NCBI GenBank assembly: GCA_949358305.1 | Contig: OX442321.1 | Location: 2,939,605-3,003,604, forward strand | DNA length: 64,000 nt | Direction: 5' to 3' | DNA from: Strigamia acuminata | Taxonomy: Eukaryota > Arthropoda > Chilopoda > Geophilomorpha > Linotaeniidae | Part shown: positions 9,620 through 19,335 of the stretch, one piece after another | How the letters are laid out: the number at the start of each line of letters is the position of its first letter | Numbering within the stretch: position 1 is the first letter of the stretch | Notes under the pieces: generated by a model | The model's database searches: none | Told to the model about the DNA's origin: nothing | What the model saw: the letters and a program-made list of their open reading frames with translations, nothing else | Translations under genes and position numbers: made by a program

Positions 9620-11374
9620 ATGGAAGGAGAGGAACCGAAAGAAGGAAGCGAAGCCGGCGCCAACAGCCTCGAATTAGAAACAAATTCGACGCTGCTTGGT
9701 TCCGCAAACACTTCGAATACATCCGTGGATGTCACCGAAGAGTCCGCCGAAGCGTCCGCCGAAGCTCAAGCCGCTCTGGCCGACGCTGCTGCCCGTTTGC
9801 CAGTCACGCCGCCCCGACCACAACTTCGAGGAGGCCTATTCGCCGATCCAAACGGCGAAACTCGTGCACAGAGACACGACCGGGTAAATAATTTAAAATA
9901 AAATTACCTTTCAGTCATGAAAAGTAATTAAAAGTGCATTTTCACTCAGAAAAAGCGAAAAGTTTGTTGGTAACGCCTTCGCAAGAAGGCGCCGCCATTA
10001 TTATCATCAGATGGCGCTGTGTCTCATTTTTGAGGCGTTGCTACGGTAACGCTCCAAACACTGAAACATAGCCGTCGGAAACAACGTTTTTCACGATTTT
10101 TCAAATATTTTGAAAAATTTAACGAATCTAAACCGTCGAATGAAATCTCACCCGTGATTTTATTCACTGAAAATTCGGAAATAATTATTTTACACGAAAA
10201 AATGGATTTTAATTATTTCTTCGAATATTTTACAGATCATCCAGCTTCGGGAGACGCATCTCGAACTGCACCCCGATGTTCCGACAGCTCCTGGTGTCTG
10301 GCGACACGCTTTGCCACCGGAGATCATAAAGTCTAAAGGACGATTGACGTTTTGGGCGGCCCGCCACAAATTCTCCAAAGCCTTAAACAAGCGATGGGGA
10401 ACGAAGTTTCGGATCGCCTATTTAATCGATGGATTCGGTCATCGCGACGCCCTCGAGTGGGCAATGAAGCGCGACACCTTCGGACCACTGCGAAACGTGT
10501 TGCTCGACTTCGCCTTCACAGTGATCAATCAAGAAACGCGAGACCATCGCCGTTACTTCAACGCTCCTGCGTGGGAGCGTCGACAAATTCTAGAGGACAT
10601 TTTCCAACGCTTGGACCAAACCAAAGCCGAGGTTGTACGCCTCTACCACGAATCTTTCCGTGTAACAACGGACGGAAAGAAACGTTGGGTGCCGACATGC
10701 CAGTCGGAAATGCATCAACTAGCCATGGGCGGATGTTTCCATGCTGATTTCGTGCCAAACCCGTATCCAGAGCCTGAGCCCCGGGTACAGGTCGCTTCCA
10801 CCATCCACGTGGTGCCACCGCGCTCCACGTCGAGGTCACGATCATCGAGGTCGCCCTACAGTGGCCGTCGCTCCTCCCCAACACAGTCGTCGGGGGAAGG
10901 CGCCATTGGAGGGTTACCTCCACTCCAGAAGGCTCGTCATCGCTCGCATCACCGACGCGAGTCGACGCCGCCAAAAAGACATTCGAAGTCCGTGTCGAGA
11001 CCCGCATCCCGAAGCCGACCTCGAGTGCAATCGCGCCAATCTTCCACGAGGAGTTCACTCTCGTCGCGTGAAGAAAAGTCCAACGCTTCACAGCTTAGCG
11101 CTTCCTCCTCCGGCCGGATTGACTGGTCGGACGAGATAGCTAAAGAAGATCGACGCATCGCCGCATTGCAAGCCGGTCAAGGAGACGTCAACACCTCTTT
11201 GCCGTTCGCTTGCCGTCCAGTCACCAGCGACATGCGACCAGACCCATCGGTGCCCGTGCCACAAGTGACATCGGTCATCCGCTTTGAGGGATACGTCTCT
11301 CAAGAACCATTTCCCGCACAGGAGTGCGCTGATCTCTGGAGGCGATTCTCATCGTTTCCCGAGACAGCCCAAAC
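9620..11374 (+). pseudogene. Gypsy ORF3 of unknown function, 5' part (interrupted by copia A)
   Basis: Exon A runs from ATG 9620 to 9883 (88 codons, acidic and Ala/Glu-rich). A phase-0 intron (GTAAAT at 9884, AG at 10235) joins exon B, open from 10236. Exon B encodes a helical region (about 10340-10740, with a basic start and an 'RYFNAPAWERRQILEDIF' segment), then a long Arg/Ser- and Pro-rich linker. The coding frame is broken at 11374 by insertion of copia A; the rest is at 18083-19163, in the same frame. The position is that of env, but no signal peptide, furin-type site or transmembrane segment is visible. Gypsy copy 2 carries the same exons and splice sites, so the ORF is a conserved part of the element. 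Function unknown. Confidence 0.75.
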
Positions 11375-11908
11375 TGTTGGTCAAAAATAGCCCAAAGTGT
11401 GTCGATGTGATATAGGATCACATTTGATCTTTTGTTTATTAATTATCCAAGTGTATTTGTTGTGATAATTCAATTCTCGACTTTATTTATGATTATTTAT
11501 ATATTTACCTCGTTTTGTGTACTTAAGCATGGAGTACCATGCATTCTCTAGTTTTTTGTTTATGTAACGCCTAATTCCGACACCAGGTGTCATACTTGTA
11601 CTTTTCACCATCCAAGATGGCCGCACACACGTTTGTGTGCTTTCTCCTAATTTTGGACACGATATGTAAGATTTTCCTTATTTTTTAGTAAAGTTTTATC
11701 ATTTTAGAGTGTTTGTTTATATTTTACAGCACCCTAAGTGCTATTGTCATCACATTCAGCGCATATAAGCGGCATTTGGCCGCGCGCTTTGGTCCCGGTA
11801 ATTTTTGTAGCATCGTCGCTACGTCCGTGTCAGCGACACGGCGCCCGCGCACGTTTCCACGCTTCGGTTTGCACCGAATTTTGCGCTGCTCTCCTCTGCT
11901 GCCCTTCA
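11375..11908 (+). repeat. Copia A 5' LTR (534 bp)
   Basis: Direct repeat of 17544-18077, with TG...CA ends. A TATA-like 'catataag' occurs near 11760. Confidence 0.95.
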
Positions 11909-11910
11909 AT

Positions 11911-11929
11911 TGGTAGCAGAGGATGGTTT
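11911..11929 (+). other. Copia A primer binding site (tRNA-iMet)
   Basis: Two bases after the LTR, TGGTAGCAGAGGATGGTTT is complementary to the 3' end of animal initiator methionine tRNA (...ACCATCCTCTGCTACCA) over 19 nt. Confidence 0.9.
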
Positions 11930-12834
11930 AGCTATTCTTTTGCCACTAATTTTCGCCGAAAATTCAGCGAATTTTCGCGAATTTCGCGGCGAATTTTTCG
12001 TTTTAGGTTTACGTCGATTTCCGGCCCGATTTCCGTGAGAAGAACGTCGCCGCTACGTTACCGACGTTCCAGAGCAGTCTGTGCTGTTTTCCACGCGATC
12101 CTGCATTTAATTTCGACCATAATTCCGCGGTCTCGCGAATTTTGAGTCGAATTTTTATTTATTTTCAGTTTTCATCGATTTGCGACACGACAACGCTAAA
12201 ATAGCGTGTTTTCATCGAGAAACGAGGCGATTCTCGCTGTGTCATACCCCGGCGTATGCACAGTATCGACGATTTGATTTATTACGACGAATTTTTGGCG
12301 TATTTTCGTGAAGAGCCTCATTTAATGAGAAGAATTTGGATTTTCGAATCCAAATTAGCGCTTTTAACGGGTTTTTCGAGAAAACCCGCTCGTGCCTTTA
12401 TCACGAGCTCGCGTGACGTTACGCGAGAGATTCATCAACTTTTCTCCTTCCCTGTCGTGAAACTTTGTTATTTTAAGATATTATTTAAGGCTTTTGGTTG
12501 GTTCCCTATTAGAATCGGTGCAGCCCTTCGGACAAGTCTGTCCAAGCTGCATTTGTATTCTAGAGTGAGGCTGAGCCCTGCGCCACCTAGTATTCCCGCG
12601 ATCCCAGGCGATCTCAAAGGACACTAGGGGGACACTCACTCTAGGTTATCAGCTGATTGTAGCATCGGCTTCCAATTTGTGGTTTTCCGCCTTGAAAGTG
12701 CTTGTGCTTCGGTTAGTGTTTGTGATCGTGACGTCGGATTGTGTAGTGCTACGAGTGTCTTCTACTACGCCCGTACCACTCTCTACGCCTTTGTGTTTTC
12801 GCGGTGTGCAAGGTCGAAGGATTTTCACGCCAGG
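11930..12834 (+). other. Copia A leader, no supported gene
   Basis: About 900 nt between the primer site and the gag-pol ATG. An open frame of 123 codons (12256-12627) has no recognisable domain. The main frame is also open upstream to 12679 from a GTG, but nothing gag-like precedes 12835. Confidence 0.4.
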
Positions 12835-15800
12835 ATGCAGAAATCCGGCTACGCGGAACCAACGGCTGGGAAATGTCCGATGCTAGGAATAAACAATTAC
12901 GAACAATGGCGTCGTTCCATGTGCATGCTCTTAAAGTCAGAAGGCCTTTGGAGACATGTCACCGAAGAGAAGGAGGCCGAATATCTATTGACATTAACCC
13001 CGAAAGAGACTGAGAAATATAAACTGAAGAAAGACAAGGCGTTGGGACACATTTATTGTCACGTGAGCGAAGCAAAACGCTCCACACTGGACAACGCCAA
13101 CACCCCGAAAGAAGCTTGGGACATTTTGTCGAAAATCTTCGCTCCCAGTTCTCTGGCTCGTCAAGCAGCCATGAGATGGCAATTTCTGGGATTACACCTC
13201 GAGCCAAACGAGGATATGGTCGATTTCGTGAGTCGCGTTAATTTGCACGTACGCCAACTACGAGACATGGAAGAAGAAGTGTCGGAGAAGCATCATGCTT
13301 ACCAATACTTACATCGTCTACCTCCGGAATATGCGCAAGCCACGTTTGCGATATACAATTGGCCCGTGGCAAATTTTACACCGGACAAAGTATCCGAACA
13401 GCTCATATCCGAATATCTTCGCCTCAAATCCGTAGGACTACATAACGTGTCGGCGTCAGCTCACGCAGCTAATCAAAATCCGCAACAATCTCGCCAAGGT
13501 TCTCGTCCGCGTCGTCCATTATCGCAGGTCAAATGCTTTAACTGTGACGAAATGGGTCACTATGCGAATAAGTGCCCATATCCTAAACGCGACAACCGGA
13601 ATCAACAATCGGCAGCTTCTTTCCAACGCTCTCGCAGCAAGAGCAAGAAGCGTGGCAAGAACTCGGCTCCCAAACCCGAGGACAATCGCCCGAGAGGAAG
13701 TTCTCATCCGGTTCGCAACGCAGTGTTTTTCGTGAACGCTCCGCCGATGATTGAACGTCCCGTTGCCCATCTGATGCAGTCACATGAATGGATAGTCGAC
13801 TGCGGTGCCACCGACCATGTTTCCCACGTACGTTCGTGGTTTTCTGATTTCTCAGACATCGTCCCTTTTGACATCGAGTTGGGACAAGGGAAATCACAAG
13901 TGACTGGCCGAGGAAATGTCCTATTGCAGACTCGTGTGGACAATTCTCACTGCAATGTGACATTAACGAATGTGCTTTATGCACCCAATTTCGAGGCAAA
14001 TCTAATTTCCGTCTCGAGGATCGACAAGACTAGTCACCATATCCACACCTACAACGGGGAGATCAACATTTATAAATCGAACATTGCTGAAACAATTCTG
14101 AGAGCAAAGGAAAAAGGGGGATTGTATTACCTGGATGGGTTGTGTACAAATCCAACGGTTGCAGCTACGTCTTCACCGATAATTCAACAACCGCCAGTAC
14201 AGACATTCGTCACGACGGAAGTTGACTTCGTGAATATTCCAAAGCCGAAGAAGCGGAAGACTATGCAACCAAACATCACGGATTTTAGGATTCAAATGCC
14301 GCCATTGCCTGCGACGGAGGTGCCAACGTCAATTCCAGTTGCCACTAATCCTCTACCCGTGCCACAATCCTTGCCCATCCACACTAACCCTCCAATCCAA
14401 TCCTATGCCAATGCTCTCCAGTATATCCCAAGTAGTCCTCCAACTACTACATCTCCTCCTCCCATGCAATCCGCTGGTAACCCTTCTCAATCACAAAAGA
14501 AGGTTATTCCAAATCCTGTTCAAACGCCAAAGAAAGTCCTAGCCAACCCTGTTTCTGTGAAAGATGCAACTGGTTTGTGGCACAGTCGTCTTGGCCATTT
14601 GCACACCAATGCGATGCGATTGTTGGCGAACAACGATCAGGTATATGGACTCGAACCCGCGGAAGTATCACAGGAACTGACGTGCAATGATTGCCGACTT
14701 GCAAAGTCCATAAGGGCTTCTCACAAGCCTGACCTGCANNNNNNNNNNNNNNNNNNNNNNNNNNNNNNNNNNNNNNNNNNNNNNNNNNNNNNNNNNNNNN
14801 NNNNNNNNNNNNNNNNNNNNNNNNNNNNNNNNNNNNNNNNNNNNNNNNNNNNNNNNNNNNNNNNNNNNNNNNNNNNNNNNNNNNNNNNNNNNNNNNNNNN
14901 NNNNNNNNNNNNNNNNNNNNNNNNNNNNNNNNNNNNNNAAAACGCGGAATGGTCATCGCCAAGAGACATTCACAGAACCCGAAGTTGCTCAACACAACAA
15001 CGAGTGTCGTTTGACGACACCGTTTATTTGGATTGGCCGAAAGTCGAATCTGATGACGATTCATCGAGTGACGATGATAACGATGATGATAATGGGAATG
15101 GATCAGTTTCGAAATCGATATCGATTCCCTGTGTTCGCCTTTCTCCGTTGAGAACGCCTGAACGCCAATTAATAGAGGCGTGTGCACTGGCACTACCAGA
15201 TTCAGCGAGTATGGGACGGTCAATATCGTATCCTATCCTTTATCAAGAAGAAGGCCAAGACACTGATGAAGATGTTGAACAGATCGGCGAAGAGGCAATC
15301 CAACCGGATATGCTTGAGCAATCTCAATCTCAGCATGTCTCCGCAGAATCACAAGCAAGTTCTCCTGGGCTTTCACCACCTGGTTCACCGTTGCGTTTCG
15401 TAACCACACGTAGGAGAGCCGGCCAGAATATTTTGCACCATACGATGCCTATCTTCGAACAAGGTGCAATGTCTCCGTTACCCCAAGGTGCAACGTTTGT
15501 CGAAGCACCCTCGGTCGGCAAAACATCTTTCTACTGGCGCTACATCGGTGGTGACACCATTTTCCGTCGATGGGTCCGCGAAGAACATTTGCGAAAGGAT
15601 CAGCGGCCCGGTTGCATCGATACCGATGTCTACTACTTTCCGGAGCCGAATCTACGGCTTAGATCCAGAAAGGAGATCGAAGAGTTTTGTACCATGAACG
15701 ACCTTCCATACGACTCGGAGCTTTTCTTTTTCGGAAGCATAGAACATACCATACCTGCAATCCCAGCAGTGCGACATGTTGTTCACCTCTGCCGAACCGA

Positions 15801-17322
15801 ACCGACTTCTTATGCGGAAATTCCAAAATTTCAGGACGCTCCGAAATGGCGTGAAGCCATCAATGAAGAATTGGGGATTTTTAAGGAGAGGCAGATTTAT
15901 CAGGAAGTTCCGAGACCACCCAATACTACAGTTTTAGGCTGTAAATGGATCTTCAAACTGAAGACGGATCTCAGCGGCGAAATAACTCGTTATCGTGCTC
16001 GACTCGTCGCACAAGGCTTTCGCCAAACCATCGGGGTTGATTACGACGAGGTTTTTAGTCCGGTCGTGAATTTTGTTTTGATCCGACTGTTCTTCTGTCT
16101 TCTAGTCGTCCTCAGAGGATGGAAGGACGCTCACCTCGACGTCAAAAGTGCATACCTGTATGGGGACCTGAAGCACAAGGTATACATGCGCATCCCCGCA
16201 GGTGCAACTTGTTCGAATCCCGGAAATGTCTGGCTGCTTGTTAAATCCCTCTACGGACTTCACCAATCAGGGAGGGAATGGTACGAAAAGTTGGATGGAA
16301 CGCTTCGAGCCCTCGGTTTTCGGAAGATGCCTGCGTGCAATTGTGTGTACATCTACGGCAATTGCGCCGTCATGCTGGTTTACGTGGACGACATCGTACT
16401 GTTCTACGCTTCCGACACCGTGTTAACCCGAATCATCCGGCTTATCTCATCCAAGTTCGACATAGTTAATCTTGGTCCCATCACGAGGCTATTGGGCGTC
16501 GAGTTCATCCGAGACGCTGGGCGAACCTTCATCACGCAACGCGCCTACATTACCAAGCTCGTTAAGAAGTTCGAGGTCTCTATCAATCGCCTCGTGAAGG
16601 TTCCCGTCACACCCGGGACGACACTCGTGAAGGGGTCTACCGAAAATCTACCGGACTTTCCTTACCGATCTCTCATCGGTTCGCTCCTGTTTCTTGCTTC
16701 GAGAACTCGCCCCGACATCTTATTTTCGGTCATTTCGCTGAGTCAGTTCAATACGTGTTACGACGAAACCCACATCCGAGCCCTGCTCCAAGTCCTACAA
16801 TACGTGGCCAACACCATCGACTATCGTATCGAGCTTTCCGGCTGTAATTCTAGCCAATTGTGGGCTTGTACGGATGCTTCATGGGCAAGCGACTTGGCAA
16901 CGTCCTTAAGTTTCGGCGGATTCGTAACCTTCATCGGAAATGTGCCAATTGGCTGGTCGTGCCGAAAACAATCAACGGTCGCATGTTCAACCATGGAAGC
17001 TGAATTCATCGCCCTGGTTGAATGCGTTAAAGAAACATTCTGGCTCGACAACATTTTCACCGAGTTCCCGATCTTAAACAGAATATCTCGTCCTATCATC
17101 TATTCCGACGCCCTCGCAGCCATCCAGTTTACTTCGAATGACGTGGAGAATTCCAAGACTAAGCATATCCGCGTCAAATATCATTGGCTACGAGAGTGGT
17201 ATACGGCGGGATGTTTCAGTTTACACAAAGTTTCCGGTGAACAGAACATTGCGGACATTTTTACCAAATGGCTCAGTTCTGAGCGTTTGCGATCGTTAAT
17301 CTCTAAGATCTTCCGACTTTGA
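12835..17322 (+). CDS. Copia A gag-pol polyprotein (contains assembly gap and an MBD-like insert)
   Basis: I chose ATG 12835 because gag-like sequence ('INNYEQWRRSM') follows at once. Domains: copia-type gag (UBN2-like), CCHC knuckle (near 13537-13575), aspartic protease with 'DCGATDH' (near 13800; the usual DSGA/DTGA has Cys), a Pro-rich linker, then the GAG-pre-integrase HHCC region ('LWHSRLGHLH' near 14575 to 'CNDC' near 14685). A 200-N gap removes the integrase core. After the gap come a Ser/Asp-rich stretch, an MBD-like domain (15511-15738), reverse transcriptase with YVDD (near 16380) and RNase H ('CTDASW' near 16870, 'ADIFTK' near 17255). Both sides of the gap happen to be in one frame, but the true missing length is unknown. 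Confidence 0.9.
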   Translation: MQKSGYAEPTAGKCPMLGINNYEQWRRSMCMLLKSEGLWRHVTEEKEAEYLLTLTPKETEKYKLKKDKALGHIYCHVSEAKRSTLDNANTPKEAWDILSKIFAPSSLARQAAMRWQFLGLHLEPNEDMVDFVSRVNLHVRQLRDMEEEVSEKHHAYQYLHRLPPEYAQATFAIYNWPVANFTPDKVSEQLISEYLRLKSVGLHNVSASAHAANQNPQQSRQGSRPRRPLSQVKCFNCDEMGHYANKCPYPKRDNRNQQSAASFQRSRSKSKKRGKNSAPKPEDNRPRGSSHPVRNAVFFVNAPPMIERPVAHLMQSHEWIVDCGATDHVSHVRSWFSDFSDIVPFDIELGQGKSQVTGRGNVLLQTRVDNSHCNVTLTNVLYAPNFEANLISVSRIDKTSHHIHTYNGEINIYKSNIAETILRAKEKGGLYYLDGLCTNPTVAATSSPIIQQPPVQTFVTTEVDFVNIPKPKKRKTMQPNITDFRIQMPPLPATEVPTSIPVATNPLPVPQSLPIHTNPPIQSYANALQYIPSSPPTTTSPPPMQSAGNPSQSQKKVIPNPVQTPKKVLANPVSVKDATGLWHSRLGHLHTNAMRLLANNDQVYGLEPAEVSQELTCNDCRLAKSIRASHKPDLXXXXXXXXXXXXXXXXXXXXXXXXXXXXXXXXXXXXXXXXXXXXXXXXXXXXXXXXXXXXXXXXXXXXNAEWSSPRDIHRTRSCSTQQRVSFDDTVYLDWPKVESDDDSSSDDDNDDDNGNGSVSKSISIPCVRLSPLRTPERQLIEACALALPDSASMGRSISYPILYQEEGQDTDEDVEQIGEEAIQPDMLEQSQSQHVSAESQASSPGLSPPGSPLRFVTTRRRAGQNILHHTMPIFEQGAMSPLPQGATFVEAPSVGKTSFYWRYIGGDTIFRRWVREEHLRKDQRPGCIDTDVYYFPEPNLRLRSRKEIEEFCTMNDLPYDSELFFFGSIEHTIPAIPAVRHVVHLCRTEPTSYAEIPKFQDAPKWREAINEELGIFKERQIYQEVPRPPNTTVLGCKWIFKLKTDLSGEITRYRARLVAQGFRQTIGVDYDEVFSPVVNFVLIRLFFCLLVVLRGWKDAHLDVKSAYLYGDLKHKVYMRIPAGATCSNPGNVWLLVKSLYGLHQSGREWYEKLDGTLRALGFRKMPACNCVYIYGNCAVMLVYVDDIVLFYASDTVLTRIIRLISSKFDIVNLGPITRLLGVEFIRDAGRTFITQRAYITKLVKKFEVSINRLVKVPVTPGTTLVKGSTENLPDFPYRSLIGSLLFLASRTRPDILFSVISLSQFNTCYDETHIRALLQVLQYVANTIDYRIELSGCNSSQLWACTDASWASDLATSLSFGGFVTFIGNVPIGWSCRKQSTVACSTMEAEFIALVECVKETFWLDNIFTEFPILNRISRPIIYSDALAAIQFTSNDVENSKTKHIRVKYHWLREWYTAGCFSLHKVSGEQNIADIFTKWLSSERLRSLISKIFRL
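14739..14938. other. Assembly gap (200 N)
   Basis: Exactly 200 N. A copia integrase core plus C-terminal region normally needs several hundred more bases than this, so 200 is probably a placeholder size. Confidence 0.98.
15511..15738 (+). other. Methyl-CpG-binding-domain (MBD)-like module inside copia A pol
   Basis: About residues 893-968 of the polyprotein. The segment 'DTDVYYFPEPNLRLRSRKEI' has the MBD signature: D-V-Y-Y followed by P, then L-R-S-[KR] before a helix. It ends in 'LPYDSELFFFG', which resembles the LDPNDFDF..G end of MeCP2-type MBDs. The Asp and Tyr of DVY and the Arg of RS[KR], which contact methylated DNA in known MBDs, are present; the N-terminal strand is less clear. It sits between the integrase and RT regions. 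Family assignment is by eye and function is inferred. Confidence 0.65.
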
Positions 17323-17531
17323 ACTTTCACCGTGACTTTCTTGTGACACTCTTAAGTTATTACCCGACATTGAGGATCATCGAGTTCCAGTGGGAATTTT
17401 CGGGCTTTCGTAGCGTTCTTCAATAACAGTACCCGGCTCGATGATTCGACTTTATTATTTTCCTTTTTTTGATCTCATGTACACTGTAATTCCAGTATCC
17501 GATTGTTATTTTCCCCGATCCTATTTCCATC

Positions 17532-17543
17532 GAAAGGGGGAAT
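17532..17543 (+). other. Copia A polypurine tract
   Basis: 'gaaagggggaat' lies directly before the 3' LTR, the usual plus-strand primer position. Confidence 0.8.
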
Positions 17544-18077
17544 TGTTGGTCAAAAATAGCCCAAAGTGTGTCGATGTGATATAGGATCACATTTGATCTT
17601 TTGTTTATTAATTATCCAAGTGTATTTGTTGTGATAATTCAATTCTCGACTTTATTTATGATTATTTATATATTTACCTCGTTTTGTGTACTTAAGCATG
17701 GAGTACCATGCATTCTCTAGTTTTTTGTTTATGTAACGCCTAATTCCGACACCAGGTGTCATACTTGTACTTTTCACCATCCAAGATGGCCGCACACACG
17801 TTTGTGTGCTTTCTCCTAATTTTGGACACGATATGTAAGATTTTCCTTATTTTTTAGTAAAGTTTTATCATTTTAGAGTGTTTGTTTATATTTTACAGCA
17901 CCCTAAGTGCTATTGTCATCACATTCAGCGCATATAAGCGGCATTTGGCCGCGCGCTTTGGTCCCGGTAATTTTTGTAGCATCGTCGCTACGTCCGTGTC
18001 AGCGACACGGCGCCCGCGCACGTTTCCACGCTTCGGTTTGCACCGAATTTTGCGCTGCTCTCCTCTGCTGCCCTTCA
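17544..18077 (+). repeat. Copia A 3' LTR (534 bp)
   Basis: Same length as the 5' LTR; no difference noticed by eye. It is followed by the CAAAC target duplication at 18078-18082. Confidence 0.95.
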
Positions 18078-18082
18078 CAAAC

Positions 18083-19163
18083 GATGTACCTCGCGCATCT
18101 GGACGAATACCAGCTCGCTCAGATCCGCGAAGGTGAGAAGGAATGGCAATGGCTTGCCAGAGAGCTTGCGTCGTGCAAGTCCGACAAGCAACTGCAACGG
18201 ACGCTGCAGAAAATGAACAGGAAATTGTCGGAGGGACTTCTTCGAATCCTGTTCCAAGGAGTCTTTCCCGACCCACAGATTGCTCTGGCGGCCGCCACTC
18301 GATTGTGGACCGTGCCGTTAGGGCTTCCACGAGCCTTGCTGGACGATTGGGAGTCGGTTCGCCCCGATCCTCCAACGATGCTCGCCGAATTGACGCAACA
18401 AGCCGAGGCGACTGGCGAAACTCCGGCTGGATCCGCCATTCGACTACGGCAGGAATGGGCTACACTGAAGCAGCAGCGCGCAACGGAACGAGCAACCGCC
18501 CGTCCCGCTGGCGCACCACCGTCATCCGCAGCTCCACTCCACGCTGCCTTCACGGCAACGTCGAGTGTTTCCCGTGCAACCGAGGCACCGAGTTGCAACA
18601 TCTCGTCTCCGATGGAGTGGCTCGACAGCGACGATCGCGAGTTCGTCGTGCCTGTGGCCAGCGGTGCCAGACCAAAAACGCGCACCCCGGCTTCGCGCAG
18701 ATCCAGATCCCTCTCGATCTGCAAGAAGTCGCCGCCACCGCCGCCTCCTCCAAAGGATTCGCCGCCAAGAGATAGGGGATCGAGTATGGCCACCCACCTC
18801 ACCGCCTATCAACGTTTGCGCTCATTATACGCCTTTTGTTACATAACGAGCGCGACGAAAACGATTCTCCAGAACAGCGAGGATTTATGCAACCGAGTCC
18901 TCGCGTGGCTGGAAAACCACATCAAGGAACAGCAGCCGTGGATCCTACATCAACGCCTGGTGTTCGCTCGAATTACGCCTCAAGACCCGCAGGAGTATTT
19001 CGAGATGGGTTTTGGACGAAGGGATGGTGTGGACCGCATAAAGCAAGTGTGGCTCCACATCAACCCTGGCTTCCGGTCAGGACCAAACGCCGGCCGACCT
19101 TTGTGCACCGTCACAGAGCACAAAGATCCCAACGATCATTCAACGGACATGCTGCCTAAATAA
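18083..19163 (+). pseudogene. Gypsy ORF3, 3' part (downstream of the copia A insertion)
   Basis: Continues the frame of the 5' part once the copia element and one TSD copy are disregarded; stop at 19161-19163. This half has a helical N-terminal region (about 18084-18400), an Ala/Thr/Pro- and Arg/Ser-rich linker with a run of prolines (near 18735), and a second folded-looking region (about 18786-19130) with 'QQPWILHQRLVFARITP'. It has no transmembrane segment, no Cys clusters and no known enzyme motif. The upstream open frame from 17907 is LTR sequence and not part of the gene. Unknown function. Confidence 0.7.
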
Positions 19164-19321
19164 TTAGGGAACATGCCCATTCATTAAAAATAATTCCTTT
19201 TTATTTTTATATTGTAATAAAAAAGAATAAATATATATCCTGTTCCATTTTACTTTGAAACCTTGTGTATTTATTCTCACATCTAACTGTCTCTTTTTGG
19301 AAAAGAATAAGATTCTTTCTT

Positions 19322-19335
19322 AAAAGGGGGGGAAG
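19322..19335 (+). other. Gypsy copy 1 polypurine tract
   Basis: AAAAGGGGGGGAAG lies immediately before the 3' LTR start TGTAGTGACC. Confidence 0.85.

Larger units (their letters stand above)
11375..18077 (+). mobile_element. Ty1/copia-type LTR retrotransposon (copia A), complete ends
   Basis: Both 534-bp LTRs start TGTTGG and end CTTCA and look identical by eye. A 5-bp target duplication CAAAC flanks the element (11370-11374 and 18078-18082). A primer binding site for initiator-Met tRNA follows the left LTR and a polypurine tract precedes the right one. The single gag-pol frame has the copia order PR-IN-RT-RNase H. Matching LTRs, exact TSD and an open frame indicate a recent insertion into ORF3 of gypsy copy 1. 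A 200-N gap hides most of the integrase. Confidence 0.95.

Noticed and set aside
10352-11303. Several ORFs in other frames over gypsy ORF3 (both strands)
   Set aside because: Low-complexity, GC-richer Arg/Ser coding DNA leaves all frames open; only the ORF3 frame is conserved between the two gypsy copies and spliced consistently.
12256-12627. Possible separate gene in the copia A leader
   Set aside because: No recognisable domain; it lies in the expected untranslated leader.
17882-18136. ORFs beginning inside the copia A 3' LTR and running into ORF3
   Set aside because: The LTR part is present in both LTRs and is not coding; the real coding segment starts after the target duplication at 18083.
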